Assembly: GCF_030463565.1 (NCBI RefSeq)
Contig: NC_134675.1
Location: 10,003,862 to 10,067,861, forward strand
DNA length: 64,000 nt
Direction: 5' to 3'
DNA from: Pelecanus crispus
Lineage: Eukaryota > Chordata > Aves > Pelecaniformes > Pelecanidae
Below are positions 48,065-59,517 of this stretch, one piece after another. The translations under genes and the position numbers were made by a program. The notes beneath the pieces are model-generated. The model was not told the origin of the DNA and did no database searches. It was given only the letters and a program-made list of their open reading frames with translations. Within the stretch, counting starts at the first letter, position 1, and each line of letters starts with the position of its first letter.

Positions 48065-50397
48065 TGAAGATGATGACGATAATAATACTTTTACTGTAAT
48101 GTTAATTACTAATCCTAATACTACTAGAAATACTATACTAATACTAAAATAATAATATGATAACTAACAGTCTTCAAAGCTCCATTGTACAGATAGAGAA
48201 GCTGAGGCATAGAGCAGTCATTGTTTTGGTGAGTGTTCTATGCTAAGACCTCAAAAGCTATTGGCTGAATGCGTTTTTTAGTAAAGCATCAATAGATGGA
48301 ACAATAAGGGATTGCTACAAACAACTATTTTTTGGCATGACTACACCATATACAGAATTCTTATCTCACCTACTATGGCTATTCAGAGACATGTGAAATC
48401 AGAATTTGTCCTTGTAAGTACAAATGTCTGTGATGTGGGAGATATGAGTAGCTAAAGGATGGAAGTGAAATACAAGAATACAGTCTTGTATAATGTCTAG
48501 CCAAGTTATTTATTTTATATATTGGTTTCTTAGAATCTGGATTCTATTAGCTAAACCAATCCAAAAGAGTGATTTTGATTTGCCGGGGGGAGCGCAGAAA
48601 ATTTTTAAAATAGACAAAAGGGTGAATTTCTCATGCACATTTATGAGGCAACAAAATGCAAAACAAACCATTGACAAACACAGATTAGGATAAAAGAAAA
48701 GTAAGGGACTGAGGGCTGCATGTTAATAGCCAAGCTTTTGCTTCTCTGTCTGCTTTGGATGATTGCAAACATAGGGGCCCTAGGCTGAAGCCATGCTGGC
48801 TCAGTGTTCCATAGACTTTTGTATTCATTCTTCATTTTGTTCTTGTACATCATTTTCATTCTTTGTCCTTACTTAGATCACAGTGGATGTACATTGAGAT
48901 TGCAATAGTAATATTGACAGTGGAGAAGATCAGAAACCAATTTTCTGTTTTACAAAAGAAATTACACACCAAAACAATGAAAACACAGTTATGAACATTT
49001 GGTTAATTGCAGTAGATTTAGGACGGATTTGCCTTGCATCACTGATCTACACTGGAATCCCAGTACAGAATCTGTACCAAAATTATCCGATGTGTCTTTC
49101 TGCAGGGGTCCTTAGTGTCCACTTTGGCCATATCTACTCTGACTGTAAGGAGTTCCTCACAGTTCCTAGAAACATGAAAATATTTCTACACATTACAGTG
49201 TAAAATAGATGCTGTTCCCCACTCCAGGAGGGGGAGCATTTTATTTTCTTCTAAATTCTTGGAAATTCTCTGAGAGCTATGGTGTCCTGCAGCAGACAAT
49301 GTCTAGCAGCAATCCTATGGCTCCTAACTTCTTCACTCTACATTGCTCTGTTGCAATGAAAGGCAAGCCCAGAAAGTATCTTTTGACCAAAATGGTGTAA
49401 AAAACCAAACTTGGAACATCTCCTGAGAAACAGGACTCTGAATTTTCTTTGGTTTATACTATGAGGTTCATTATTCAAGGGATAATATAGACAGGGAAAG
49501 GTAACTAATATCTTGAACTAAATGAGGATGATCAACTCTAAAAAAACAATATAGACAAACACTCAAAGTCAGTGAAGTGTGAAGGCCCTCATGAAAGGGC
49601 CTTTTTCAGCTACTCGTGAAACTGGTAGTCACTATGGAACATCTCCTGAAATTCGACAATAGGACCATGGCCTTGTTTACATGAGCAAATATTTCAGCAC
49701 CGTAGAAGAGGCCAATAGGTTGAAGCACAAGGCCCTCTACATCTTCACTTTATGTGGCCGAGGGTGTTTTACCTGGGACAAAATTTGATCTGAATGTCCT
49801 GACTGTGTGTGTTGTTTAAAACTGTTTAAAGAACCAATATCTGGTTTGGACCCCTTATGTCCTCATTAGGGTTGCAGTGCATTTGCTGTGCAGCTGAAGC
49901 AGAGCACATCATTTGGTTTCTTCTGAAAGAAATCCATTTCACAACATGCCAAAACTGCTTTGTGAAGTGAATCAGTGCACAGCCAGTGCACTGATCAAGA
50001 GACTTGCTTCAAAACCACACTACTGCTCAACCAAAATACTTATGTAGGCTCAGCCTATGTTAGGTATTAGCTTCTTTCTAACCAAGGGGTAAATCATAGG
50101 TGTCCCTTTTGTCAGAAAGCTGAAGTTTCATTTTCATTTGTCTTTTCTTGTCTGTGTAAGTGACAAAAGGCTCATTACTGTACATTCTTCTACCTTATTG
50201 GGAGGCATCTTCTGTAACTGGAAAGCTACACTTCATACTTCTTAGGCAAAGAATTGAATCAAGTAAAAATGCTCCCCTCCTGCTGAGATTCTTATAGCCT
50301 TTCCTACGTTTAGCAAGCCATTTTTAAGTTCTTATTTCTTCATATGAACCAACCAGTAGCAGACTGAGAAGCTTAACACTGTCTAAAGAAATAAAAG
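48065..50397. other. Intergenic DNA, nothing recognised
   Basis: About 2.3 kb, AT-rich. An AAT/GAT-type simple stretch follows directly on the LTR (48070-48160). No gene seen. Confidence 0.4.
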
Positions 50398-50466
50398 CAT
50401 AGAATCACAGAATGATTTAGATTGAAAGGGACCTGTAGAGGCCACCTGGTCCAAACCCTGATGAAA
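50398..50466 (-). mobile_element. CR1 3' tail fragment (CR1-12)
   Basis: CATAGAATCACAGAATGATT followed by a diverged GGGACCTGTAGAGGCCA block, the reverse of a CR1 3' end. Only about 70 bp. Confidence 0.75.
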
Positions 50467-50556
50467 GAAGGGCTAACTTACACATATATCTGTATTAAAT
50501 CAGAGAGTTAGTCTAAATAATTTTGGTAATTTCTTCAGTTTGTTCTATAAGAACAA

Positions 50557-51137
50557 TGTGGTAGGTTAACCTTGGCTGGCTGCCAGGTGTCCACCAAGCC
50601 ACTCTATCACTCCCTTCCTCAGCAGGACAGGGAGGGGAGAAAATAAGATTAAAAACTCATGGGTGGAGATAAAGGCAGTTTAATGGAGAAAAGCAAAGGC
50701 TGCACATGGAAGCAAGCAAAGCAAAAAGATTTATTCTCTACTTCTTATCAGCAGGCAATGTCCAGCCACTTCCTAGGAAGTAGGGCCTCAGTACGTGTAG
50801 CAGTTGCTTTGAAAGACAAACACCTTAATAACGAATGCCCCCCCCTTCCTCTTAGCTTTTATTGCTGAGCACAGCATCATATGGTATGGAATATCCCTTC
50901 GGTCAGTCTGGGTCAGCTGTCCTGGCTCTGTCCCCTCCCAACCTCTTGCCCACCCCCAGCCTACTGGCCTTTGGGTCAGGGGAGTTGGCTAGACAGCCTT
51001 GATGCTGTGGGAGCACTGCTCAGCAGTAGCCAAAACACTGGTGTGTTATCAACACCTTTCTAGCTACCAATACAAAGCACAGAACTGTGAGGGCTGCTAT
51101 GGGGAAAGTTAACTCCATCCCAGCCAGACCCAGTACA
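50557..51137 (-). mobile_element. Solo LTR, family E (copy E5)
   Basis: Minus-strand TGTACTGGGTCTGG... to ...TAACCTACCACA, flanked by AACAA (50552-50556) and AACAG (51138-51142), a 5-bp duplication with one transition. It is closest to E3. Confidence 0.92.
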
Positions 51138-51159
51138 AACAGTAATGCTGGGACAAATC

Positions 51160-51560
51160 AAAGGTCCATTTAGTCCAATTTTCCTGTCTCATTGTGACAA
51201 AAAGTAGATGCCTAGGAAACAGTGTAAGAATTGACATATAATAATGCTTCCCTAGATGCACTCCAGACAAGGAAAAGTTTATGGTTCAGGGACTTCCTGA
51301 GGTAGCTGTGGTTTCTATGCATTTAGTAACCCTCAATATCTTTCTCTTCCACGAACTTGTGTAGTCTCCACTTGAACTCCTGTAACCTCTTATCATCTAC
51401 AGCATCTTGTGGCAAGTTCTGCAGCTTCATTATATACTCAACAGAGAACCACCTCCAGTTGCTTGTTTTGACCCTGCCACCTGCTATGTTCCCCTTTCTT
51501 TGTTCTCCACTGAAAATAAACTCATTAGCTTATGAGAAAAAAGCCTTATAATTTTAAAAT
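51160..51560 (-). mobile_element. Ancient LINE fragment (CR1/L3 type)
   Basis: The order GGTCCATTTAGTCCAATTTTC (51161-51181), a GACTTCCTGAGG-like block near 51290, GTGGCAAGTTCTGCAG (51409-51424) and a TTTTGACCCTGCCACCTG-type block near 51466 follows the pattern of old reptile CR1 elements. Highly diverged; limits approximate. Confidence 0.5.
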
Positions 51561-52942
51561 TCAAGTAGGCCCTTTTCATTACTTCTATGGAACAGTCCCT
51601 GATCTTAAGCATTTTGGGGACATCTCCGAGTGATAGTGATGTTGAAGGGCTGCTGGAAGAGGGATATAAACAGTAGGAGTTGTACATTGATGGTAGGAAA
51701 GACACTGAGATTTGCTCATTTAGGCCAGTGTCCTCCTAAACACAATGGACAGTATTTTCCAGCTCTAGCCATTTCATTCAGATTGCAGGTTATGATGCAG
51801 CTGTGGTCAGGAAGCTCCTCTGACCACATTCACCTCTCTGCTAAATCAGGACTGGATCCATTCCTGTTGTGGAATTTTTAAGTCATGAGCATTCTCATCA
51901 CTCCTGAAAATAAAAAGGTTCTCTTTTCAATTCCCACCTTGAAAGTAGAGCCTATGCTTCTAGGATCAATGTTTTAATGGCATGTTATTATCATGTTACT
52001 GCAACACAAGTTCAAAATTGGGAGGGAGTGGAGAATACCAGAAAACTTCTTTAGCCTGAAATCTTCCAAATCTTATCAGAATATCTTTTCCTCTTTTTAT
52101 CTTCTGCCAAAATTTTCACATTAGTTGGGTTCTTCTTCATATGGTATGACAGTGTGGAGTAATTGCTGGAGGTGATTTAGAGATTAAACTTAGATTCACA
52201 ATTTTAGGAAAGGCACAGCACTTTTGCTTCTCAAAATTACCTGGAATAGTCTTGCATCTTTGCATTTGACCCTTTTAAAATCAAAACAAAACAGCTTTGA
52301 TAGACCGTCAAACCTTTCTGACTGGAGATGATACAGTTAAATTCATAAATTAGGTGCTATATATGTGATACTGTAGTTTAAAAATATGAAACTTGGAAAC
52401 AAGCTTTAAAAGTAAAATCAGTGCCTTTTACAATGACTATTTTGGTGTTACCAGGCTTGGTGGCAAAATCTGACCTTTTTGTGATTGCATTAATATATTA
52501 CTGACATCCTCTTAAGACTGAGAGTACTGGAATGTATGCACGTGCACACACACACACACAAGCACAGAACAAGTCATGACACCAGATTACATTTTTAGAA
52601 AATTGCATTCACAAAGAATCTCAGCCCACATGGCAGGTGAGCTTAATCTCCCACATCAAAAAGTAACTGTGCTCAGTATCCTTAAGACAAATGTCCTTTC
52701 TTCACAATTTTTTGGTGGTTGCGCTGATAAATTGTCACACCCTGTTATCAAACTCAGTACAAAAGAAAAGGAAAAATATACAGGAAAAAGGACAGCAATA
52801 GCATCATCAACAATATCATAATAAGATCCAGTTACTGTTCTCCTTCCCTCTACTTGAACCCAACAGATTATCTACAACCTTTTAAGGTACTTTGGATATG
52901 TAAAGTAATAGAAGCTACAGGGAGATTTTTTTCTCAAGCATC
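51561..52942. other. Intergenic DNA with a CA microsatellite
   Basis: About 1.4 kb without a gene. A CA run of about nine units is at 52544-52561. Confidence 0.4.
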
Positions 52943-53194
52943 TGTAGTGGGTTAAACTTGTCTGGCTGCTAGGCACCCACCAAACCACTCACTCCCCCTC
53001 CTCAGCAGGACAGAGGGAGAAAATAAGATGAAAAAGCCTGTAGGTTGAGATAAAAACAGTGTCCTGGTTTTGGCTGGGATAGAGTTAATTTTCTTCCTAG
53101 TAGCTGGCACAGTGCTGTGGTTTGGATTTAGGATGAGAAGAATGCTGATAACACACTGATGGTTTAGTTGTTGCTGAGTACTGCTTATGCTAGT

Positions 53195-54847
53195 CCCTTG
53201 AGCTAGAGGATAGGGATGGGGACCAGAATGGAGCCCTCATAGCCCAGGAGGAAGCAGTTAATAACCTGCTATGCCACCTGGATGCTCACAAGTCTATGGG
53301 GCCAGATGGGATCCACCCAAGAGTACTGAGGGAGCTGGCAGAGGAGCTTGCCAAGCCATTTTCCATCATCTATCAGCAGTCCTGTTTAACAGGGGAGGTC
53401 CCTGATGACTGGAGGCTTGCCAATGTGACGCCCATCTACAAGAAGGGCCGGAAGGAGGACCCGGGAAACTACAGGCCTGTCAGCCTGACCTCGGTGCCGG
53501 GGAAGATTATAGAGAGGTTCATCTTGAGTGAACTCAACAGGCAAGTGCAGGTCAACCAGGGGATCAGGCCCAGCCAGCATGGGTTCATGAAAGGCAGGTC
53601 CTGCTTGACCAACCTGATCTCCTTCTATGACCTGGTGACCCACCTGGTGGATGAGGGAAAGGCTGTGGATGTCATCTACCTGGACTTTAGCAAAGCTTTT
53701 GACACCGTCTCCCATAGCGTTCTCCTTGGGAAGCTGGCGGCTCATGGCTTGGACGGGCGTAGTCTTCGCTGGGTAAAAAACTGGTTGGGTGACCGAGCCC
53801 AGAGAGTAGTGGTGAATGGAGTTAAGTCCAGTTGGCGGCCGGTCATGAGCGGTGTTCCCCAGGGCTCTCTTTTGGGGCCAGCCTTGTTTAATATCTTTAT
53901 TGATGATCTGGATGAGGGGATTGAGTGCACCCTCAGTAAGTCTGCAGATGACACCAAATTGGGTGGGAGTGTCGATCTGCTGGAGGGTAGGATGGCCCTG
54001 AAGAGGGACCTGGACAGGCTGGACCGATGGGCCGAGGCCAACTGTATGAGGTTCAACAAGGCCAAGTGCTGGGTCCTGCACTTGGGTCACAACAACCCCA
54101 TGCAATGCTACAGGCTTGGGGAAGAGTGGCTGGAAAGCTGCCTGGACGAAAAGGACCTGGGGGTGCTGGTTGACAGCCAGCTGAACATGAGCCAGCAGTG
54201 TGCCCAGGCGGCCAAGAAGGCCAACAGCATCCTGGCTTGTATCAGGAATAGTGTGGCCAGCAGGAGCAGGGAGGTGATTTTGCCCCTGTACTCGGCACTG
54301 GTGAGGCCGCACCTGTAATACTGTGTCCAGTTTTGGGCCCCTCAATACAAGAAGGACATTGAGGTGCTGGAGCGTGTTCAGAAAAGGGCAACAAAGCTGG
54401 TGAAGGGTCTGGAGCACAGGCCTTATGAGGAGTGGCTGAGGGAACTGGGGTTGTTTAGCCTGGAGAAGAGGAGGCTGAGGGGAGACCTTATCGCTCTCTA
54501 CAACTACCTGAAAGGAGGTTGTAGTGAGGTGGGTGTTGGTCTCTTCTCCCATGTAGTTAGCAATAGGACGAGAGGAAATGGGCTCAAGCTGCGCCAGGGG
54601 AGGTTTACATTGGATATTTAGGAAAAATTTCTTCACGGAAAGGGTAGTCAAGCATCGGAACAGGCTGCCCAGAGAGGTGGTCCCATCCCTGGGAGCGTTC
54701 AAAAAACGGGTAGATGTAGCACTTTGGGACATGGTTTAGTCTAGTCTACCCTTGATTGGTTTAGTGTGGACTTGGTAGTGTAGGTGAATGGTTGGACTGG
54801 ATGATCTTAAAGGTCTTTTCCAACCTAAAATATTCTATGATTCTATG
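53195..54847 (+). mobile_element. CR1 LINE with nearly complete RT (CR1-9), inserted in LTR A5
   Basis: 1.65 kb, 5'-truncated in the ORF2 linker. It carries RT palm, thumb and C-terminal parts, the 3' UTR and the tail TTCTATGATTCTATGA at 54832-54847. It has no duplication of the target but a small target deletion, as is common for CR1. Confidence 0.96.
53197..54318 (+). pseudogene. CR1-9 ORF2 reverse transcriptase, best preserved in window
   Basis: Open for 374 codons, including 33 before the [10 protein letters not shown] start. Numbered from that Met: RT fingers ([13 protein letters not shown], 58-70), motif A ([11 protein letters not shown], catalytic Asp130), motif B ([12 protein letters not shown], 187-198), catalytic box SADDTKL (216-222), then the thumb. 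The aromatic residue usually before ADD is Ser. A TAA at 54316-54318, just after PHL, ends the frame. The C-terminus continues beyond it (54364-54621) with another frameshift near 54621. The element carries no endonuclease, so it could not move by itself. Confidence 0.9.
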
Positions 54848-55559
54848 ACTTTTCAGCTTCCCATGCTCTGCCAGGGGCACAAGAAGCTGGGAGGGGGCAC
54901 AGCCAGAATAGTTGACCCAAACTGCCCCAAGGGCTATTCCATACCATATGGCATCATGGGCAGTATAGAAACTGATGGGGGTTGGCCGGGGGGAGCGATC
55001 GCTGCTCGGGAACTGGCTGGGTATTGGTCGGCGGGTGGTGAGCAAGTGCATTGTGCATCACTTGCTTTGTATATTATTATTATATTGTTATTATTATCAT
55101 TACTATTTTACTTAATTTCAATTGTTAAACTGTCCTTATCTCAGTGCAGGAGTGTTTCTCACTCTTACTCCTCCGATTCTCTCCCCCATCCCATCGGGGT
55201 AGGGGGAGTGAGCGAGCGGCTGTGTGGTGCTTAGTTGCTGGCTGGGGCTAAACCACAACAGACAGGGCCATCACTTACCAATTACCATTATGGGCAAAGC
55301 AGACTCAACACAGAGAAAATTTAATTTATTGCCAATTGAAAATAGAGTAGGATAGTGAGAACCAAAATCAAAATTCAAAACACCTTCCCCCTACCCCCCA
55401 CCCTTCTTCCCAAGCTCAGCTTCATTCTTTCATTATAAAGTTGCTTATAAAGTCACTTTGTTTGCTATGTGTATTTTCTTGCTTGGACAATTTTCACAGA
55501 TCTTAATGGAGAGAAGCTCATTGGATATGCCTTGCCTCCGTAGTGCTCTGATAAAGTGG

Positions 55560-56134
55560 TGTGCTGGATTTGGTTGGGCTAGAGTTAATTTTCTTCACAG
55601 TAGCTAGTATGGGGCTATGTTTTGGATTTGTGCTGGAAACAGTGTTGATAACACAGGGATGTTTTAGTTACTGCTGAGCAGTGCTTACACAGAGTCAAGG
55701 CCTTTTCTACTTTTCATGCTGCCCTGCCAGTGAGTAGGCTGGGGGTGCAAAAGAAGTTGAGAGGGGGACACAGCCAGGACAGCTGACCGCAACCGACCAA
55801 AGGGATATTCCATACCATATGATGCTGTGCTCAGCAATAAAAACTGAGAGGGGGAAGTTTGTCAGTGATGCTATTGCTCAGGCACTGGCTGGACATCAGT
55901 CAGCTGGTGGTGAGCAATTGTTTTTTTTGGCCTCACTTGTTTTTCTTGGTTTTTTTTTTCTTTGTTGTGGGTTGGTTGTTTTGGTTTTTTTTTTTTTTAA
56001 ACTTATTAAACTGTCTTTATCTCAACCCATGAGTTTTCTCACTTTTACCCTTCTGATTCTCTCCCCCATCCTGCTGGGGGGGATTAAGCGAGCAGCTATG
56101 TGGTGGTTAGCTGCCTACTGGGATTACCACAACA
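55560..56134 (+). mobile_element. Solo LTR, family E (copy E6)
   Basis: TGTGCTGGATTTGG... to ...TTACCACAACA, 575 bp, flanked by AGTGG (55555-55559) and AGTGT (56135-56139), a 5-bp duplication with one change. Poly-T runs lie near 55950 and 55987. It is closest to E4. Confidence 0.92.
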
Positions 56135-56232
56135 AGTGTTAACCTAAAGAGACCTTGCCAATTCTTTCTCAGTGAGGATGACTTAAACCCCATGGCTATT
56201 GTTGTTTGGTTTTAGCTTTCTGGATGGTTATC

Positions 56233-56517
56233 TGTGGTGGGTTAACCTTGGCTGGCTCTGGTGCCTGGAGCACCTCCTTCCCCTCCTTCTTCACTGACCA
56301 TGATGTCTGCAGGGTTGTTTCACACATTTTTTTACTCACTCCTCTCTCTCACAGCTTTTTGATTCGCTGATTGGCTCAGCTTTGGTCAGCAGTGGGTCTG
56401 ATTTGGAGCGGCTTGCAACTCTCTGTCCGGCACAGGGGCATCCCCTGGTCTCTACTCATAGAGGTCACACCTGCAGGCCCCACCACTACCAAAACCTTGC
56501 TACATAAACCTAATACA
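56233..56517 (-). mobile_element. Internally deleted LTR, family D (copy D5)
   Basis: Both ends are intact (TGTATTAGGTTT on the minus strand, CAACC...CCACCACA at the other end) and flanked by a perfect 5-bp duplication TTATC (56228-56232 and 56518-56522), but only 285 bp remain of about 1,040. The R region and most U3 repeats are missing. Confidence 0.93.
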
Positions 56518-56530
56518 TTATCATATCGCT

Positions 56531-57666
56531 TGTATTGGGTTTGCGTGGCAAAGTTTTGGGAGTGGGGGGGGGCTACAGGGGTGGCTTCTGTGAGAAGCTG
56601 CTAGAAGTTTCCCCAATGTCTGATAGAGCCAATGCCAGCCAGCTCCAAGACGGACCCACCACTGGCCAAGGCTGAGCCCATCAGCGACAGTGGTAGCATC
56701 TCTGTGGTAACATATTTAAGAAAGGGTAAAAAACACTGCGCAGCAGCAGCTGGAAGAGAGGATTGAGAATACGTGAGAGGAACGACTATGCGGCCACCAA
56801 GGTCAGTAAAGAAAGAGGGGGAGGAGGTGCTCCAGGGACCAGAGCAGAGATTCCCCTGCAGCCCCTGGTGCAGCCCATGGCAAGGCAGCTGTGCCCCTGC
56901 ACCCATGGAGGCCCACAGGGGAGCAGAGATCCACCTGCACTTGGGGAGGAGCCCACACTGGAGCAGGTGGGTGTGCCCAAAAGAGGCTGTGACCCCATGG
57001 GAAGCCCACGCTGGAGCAGGCTCCTGGCAGGTCCTGTGGACCCGTGGAGATAGAGGAGCCCACTCTGGAGCAGGTTTGCTGGCAGGACTTGTGACCCCAC
57101 GGGGGACCCACGCTGGAGCAGTCTGCTCCTGAAGGGCTGCACCCTGTGGAAGGGACCCATGCTGGAGCAGTTCGTGAAGAACTGTAGCCTGTGGGAAGGA
57201 CCCACGTTGGAGAAGTTTGTGGACGCCTGTCTCCCATGGGAGGGACCCCACGCTGGAGCAGGGGAAGACTGTGAGTTGTCCTCCCCTGAGGAGGAAGGAG
57301 CAGTAGGGACAATGTGCGATGAACTGACCGCAACCCCCATTCCCTGTCTCCCTGTGCTGCTCGGGGGGAGGAGGTAGAGAAATCGGGAGTGAAGTTGTGC
57401 CCGGGAAGAAGGGAGGGGTGGGGGGAAGGTGTTTTTAAGATTTAGTTTTGATTTCTCATTATCCTACTCAGTTTTGACTGGTAATAAATTAAACTGATTT
57501 CCCCAAGTCGAGTCTGTTTTGCCTGTGACGGTAATTGGTGAGTGATCTCCCTGTCCTTCTCTTGACCCATGAGTTTTTTCATCTTATTTTCTTCCCCCTG
57601 TCCTGTTGAGGAGGGGGAGTGAGAGAGTGGCCGGGTGGGTGTCTAGCTGCTGGCAGAGGTTAACCT
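56531..57666 (+). mobile_element. LTR, family D (copy D6), 3' tip lost
   Basis: TGTATTGGGTTTGCGTGG start at 56531. It has the most extensive U3 repeats in the window (about 56935-57260, units of about 45 bp around CCCACGCTGGAGCAG) and the AATAAATTAAACTG poly(A) region near 57483. The end stops at GGTTAACC, missing the last bases CACCACA. Only 13 bp separate it from D5 in head-to-head orientation. Confidence 0.9.
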
Positions 57667-58676
57667 GACTTCCAGACATTTCTGGATGTTTCATGATTCC
57701 TTTGGATGCTATGCAAATCTTTCTAAAACACTTAGTGTGCTTTTACTATGGGGATACTAAGGCTTTGATAACAGAATGAATCACACGCTGTTCAGGTCTG
57801 AGCTGTGACACAATGGTGATTATGGCAGTAATAACTTATTGACTGGCTCTGGTCGAGTAGCCTGTGAAGCAGCATTTAATCACCACAGAATACCAACTTA
57901 GGCTACCCAGAACAAATATCAACAACGTTCAGAGCCATAAAGATTTCCTTCCCACAAGAGTGTGAACTATAGAAAAGTACTGGGATTACTGAACCTTGGT
58001 GGTTTACAAAACAAAACTGCATGCTTCATATGATAAGATTTAACAAAGCTAATAATTTGCAATAAGTTTTTCCATAACAATTGACACAAAGCCACCAGCA
58101 CAATGCATTAGGCACAAAAAATCAAACTCGTGCATGGCACAAGTCTCCTGACTTCAATAAAATTATTCCAAGATTTATTTATTTATTTTTATGAAGCCTC
58201 AATCTCTCCACATAAATAAAAGGAAGCTAATTACTAATTTTGATCTTATTTGATTTTTCTCACTTCTGTCATAAAAACACATATATAAATATGAGTGTTT
58301 CAGAATAGGTTTGAACTTGTTAAGGATCTTGGATTTCATGATATGTATTTCATTTGTTTTTGGGGGGTAAAGTATTAAAGGTTCAAGTTGATTTGGTTTT
58401 TTTTTTATTTATGTTTTTCTCTTGGGATTTGGATTGAAAATATTTAAATTGATTTTATTTCATCATTAAAAGTTGAACATTGAATCCTATCTTTAATCAT
58501 TTTCAGAAAGATGAAGTACACGTGACCAAATGTTGTGATACCTAAGAATTTGAACAAAACTGATAGTGAAAACATGACACAAATTTTCCTCCTTGTTTAA
58601 AAAAAAAAAAAAAAAGAGAGGGGGGAAAAAGAGGAGAAAAGGTAGAGATTTTATTTTGACCATTTAATTTATTATA
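57667..58676. other. Intergenic DNA, nothing recognised
   Basis: About 1 kb, AT-rich, with an A run near 58600. No gene seen. Confidence 0.35.
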
Positions 58677-58765
58677 GAATCATAGAATTGTTTAGGTTGG
58701 AAAAGACCTTTAAGATCATCCAGTCCAACCATTAACCTAACATTACCAAGTCCACCACTAAAACA
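58677..58765 (-). mobile_element. CR1 3' tail fragment (CR1-10)
   Basis: ATAGAATCATAGAATTGTTT and GGTTGGAAAAGACC, the reverse of a CR1 tail. About 90 bp. Confidence 0.88.
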
Positions 58766-58837
58766 ATTAAGGGGAGAGTAGCAAGTTCATGTTTCCTGTC
58801 TTGGTGGCTGGATTATTTTTAATGAAAGTAAAAACTA

Positions 58838-59311
58838 GGAATCACTAAGGTTGGAAAGGACCTCTAAGACCATCAGTCCAACCATCAACCCAACAGCACC
58901 ATGCCCACTAAACCATGTCCCCAAGTGCCACGTCTACCCGTTTTTTGAACACTTCCAGGGATGGTGACTCCACCACCTCTCTGGGCAGCCTGTTCCAATG
59001 CTGGACTACCCTTTCCATGAAGAAATTTTTCCTAATATCCAATCTAAACCTCCCCTGGCGCAGCTTGAGCCCATTTCCTCTCATCCTATCGCTAACTACT
59101 TGGGAGAAGAGACCAACATCCACCTCATGACAACCTCCTTTCAGGTAGTTGTAGAGAGCGATAAGGTCTCCCCTCAGCCTCCTCTTCTCCAGGCTAAACA
59201 ACCCCAGTTCCCTCAGCCGCTCCTCATAAGACCTGTGCTCCAGACCCTTCACCAGCTTCGTTGCCCTTCTCTGAACACGCTCCAGCACCTCAATGTCTTT
59301 CTTGTATTCTG
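58838..59311 (-). mobile_element. CR1 LINE, 5'-truncated (CR1-11)
   Basis: Reverse CR1 from a shortened tail (GGTTGGAAAGGACC at 58851) to the ORF2 C-terminal region. The minus-strand frame 59360-58908 reads through 150 codons and includes [15 protein letters not shown] and [14 protein letters not shown]. It is the CR1-9 subfamily. Confidence 0.95.
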
Positions 59312-59517
59312 ACATGCCTATTACAAAGAATTTTTGCAGAATTATAAATCTGGTTATCATCAGTTATCGTGGTTCTTTTGCTTATGTTTAATCTCTACCA
59401 AATGTGTAGGCTACTCTTGTACTTTTAAATATTGGACAACTGAAATTAAACATTGTCTTGTAGTTTTAAAAAAAATATTTTTCTTGTTTGTTTTTTTTTT
59501 TTAAGCATTTTTTTAAA

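Larger units (their letters stand above)
53060..55260 (+). mobile_element. Solo LTR, family A (copy A5), split by CR1-9
   Basis: TGTCCTGGTTTTGG starts at 53060, breaks after GCTTATGCTAGTC near 53194, resumes with CTTTTCAGCTTCCC at about 54848 and ends CCACAACA at 55260. Flanks AACAG (53055-53059) and GACAG (55261-55265) are a 5-bp duplication with one transition. About 5 bp of LTR (AAGGA in other copies) are missing at the CR1 junction. The TATA position reads TATAGAAA. Confidence 0.93.
52943..55430 (-). mobile_element. Truncated LTR, family D (copy D4), split by LTR A5
   Basis: The U5 end of a reverse D LTR (TGTAGTGGGTTAAAC) runs 52943-53059. It continues at 55261-55430 through the AAATTTAATTTATTGCC poly(A)-signal region and stops where the U3 repeats should begin, so the U3 part is lost. 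The two halves align in order with D1 and D2. Confidence 0.85.

Noticed and set aside
53386-54732. 448-codon minus-strand frame, the longest in the window
   Set aside because: It is the exact antisense of the CR1-9 reverse transcriptase. The same shadow appears opposite CR1-4 in shorter form. No signal or domain supports it.
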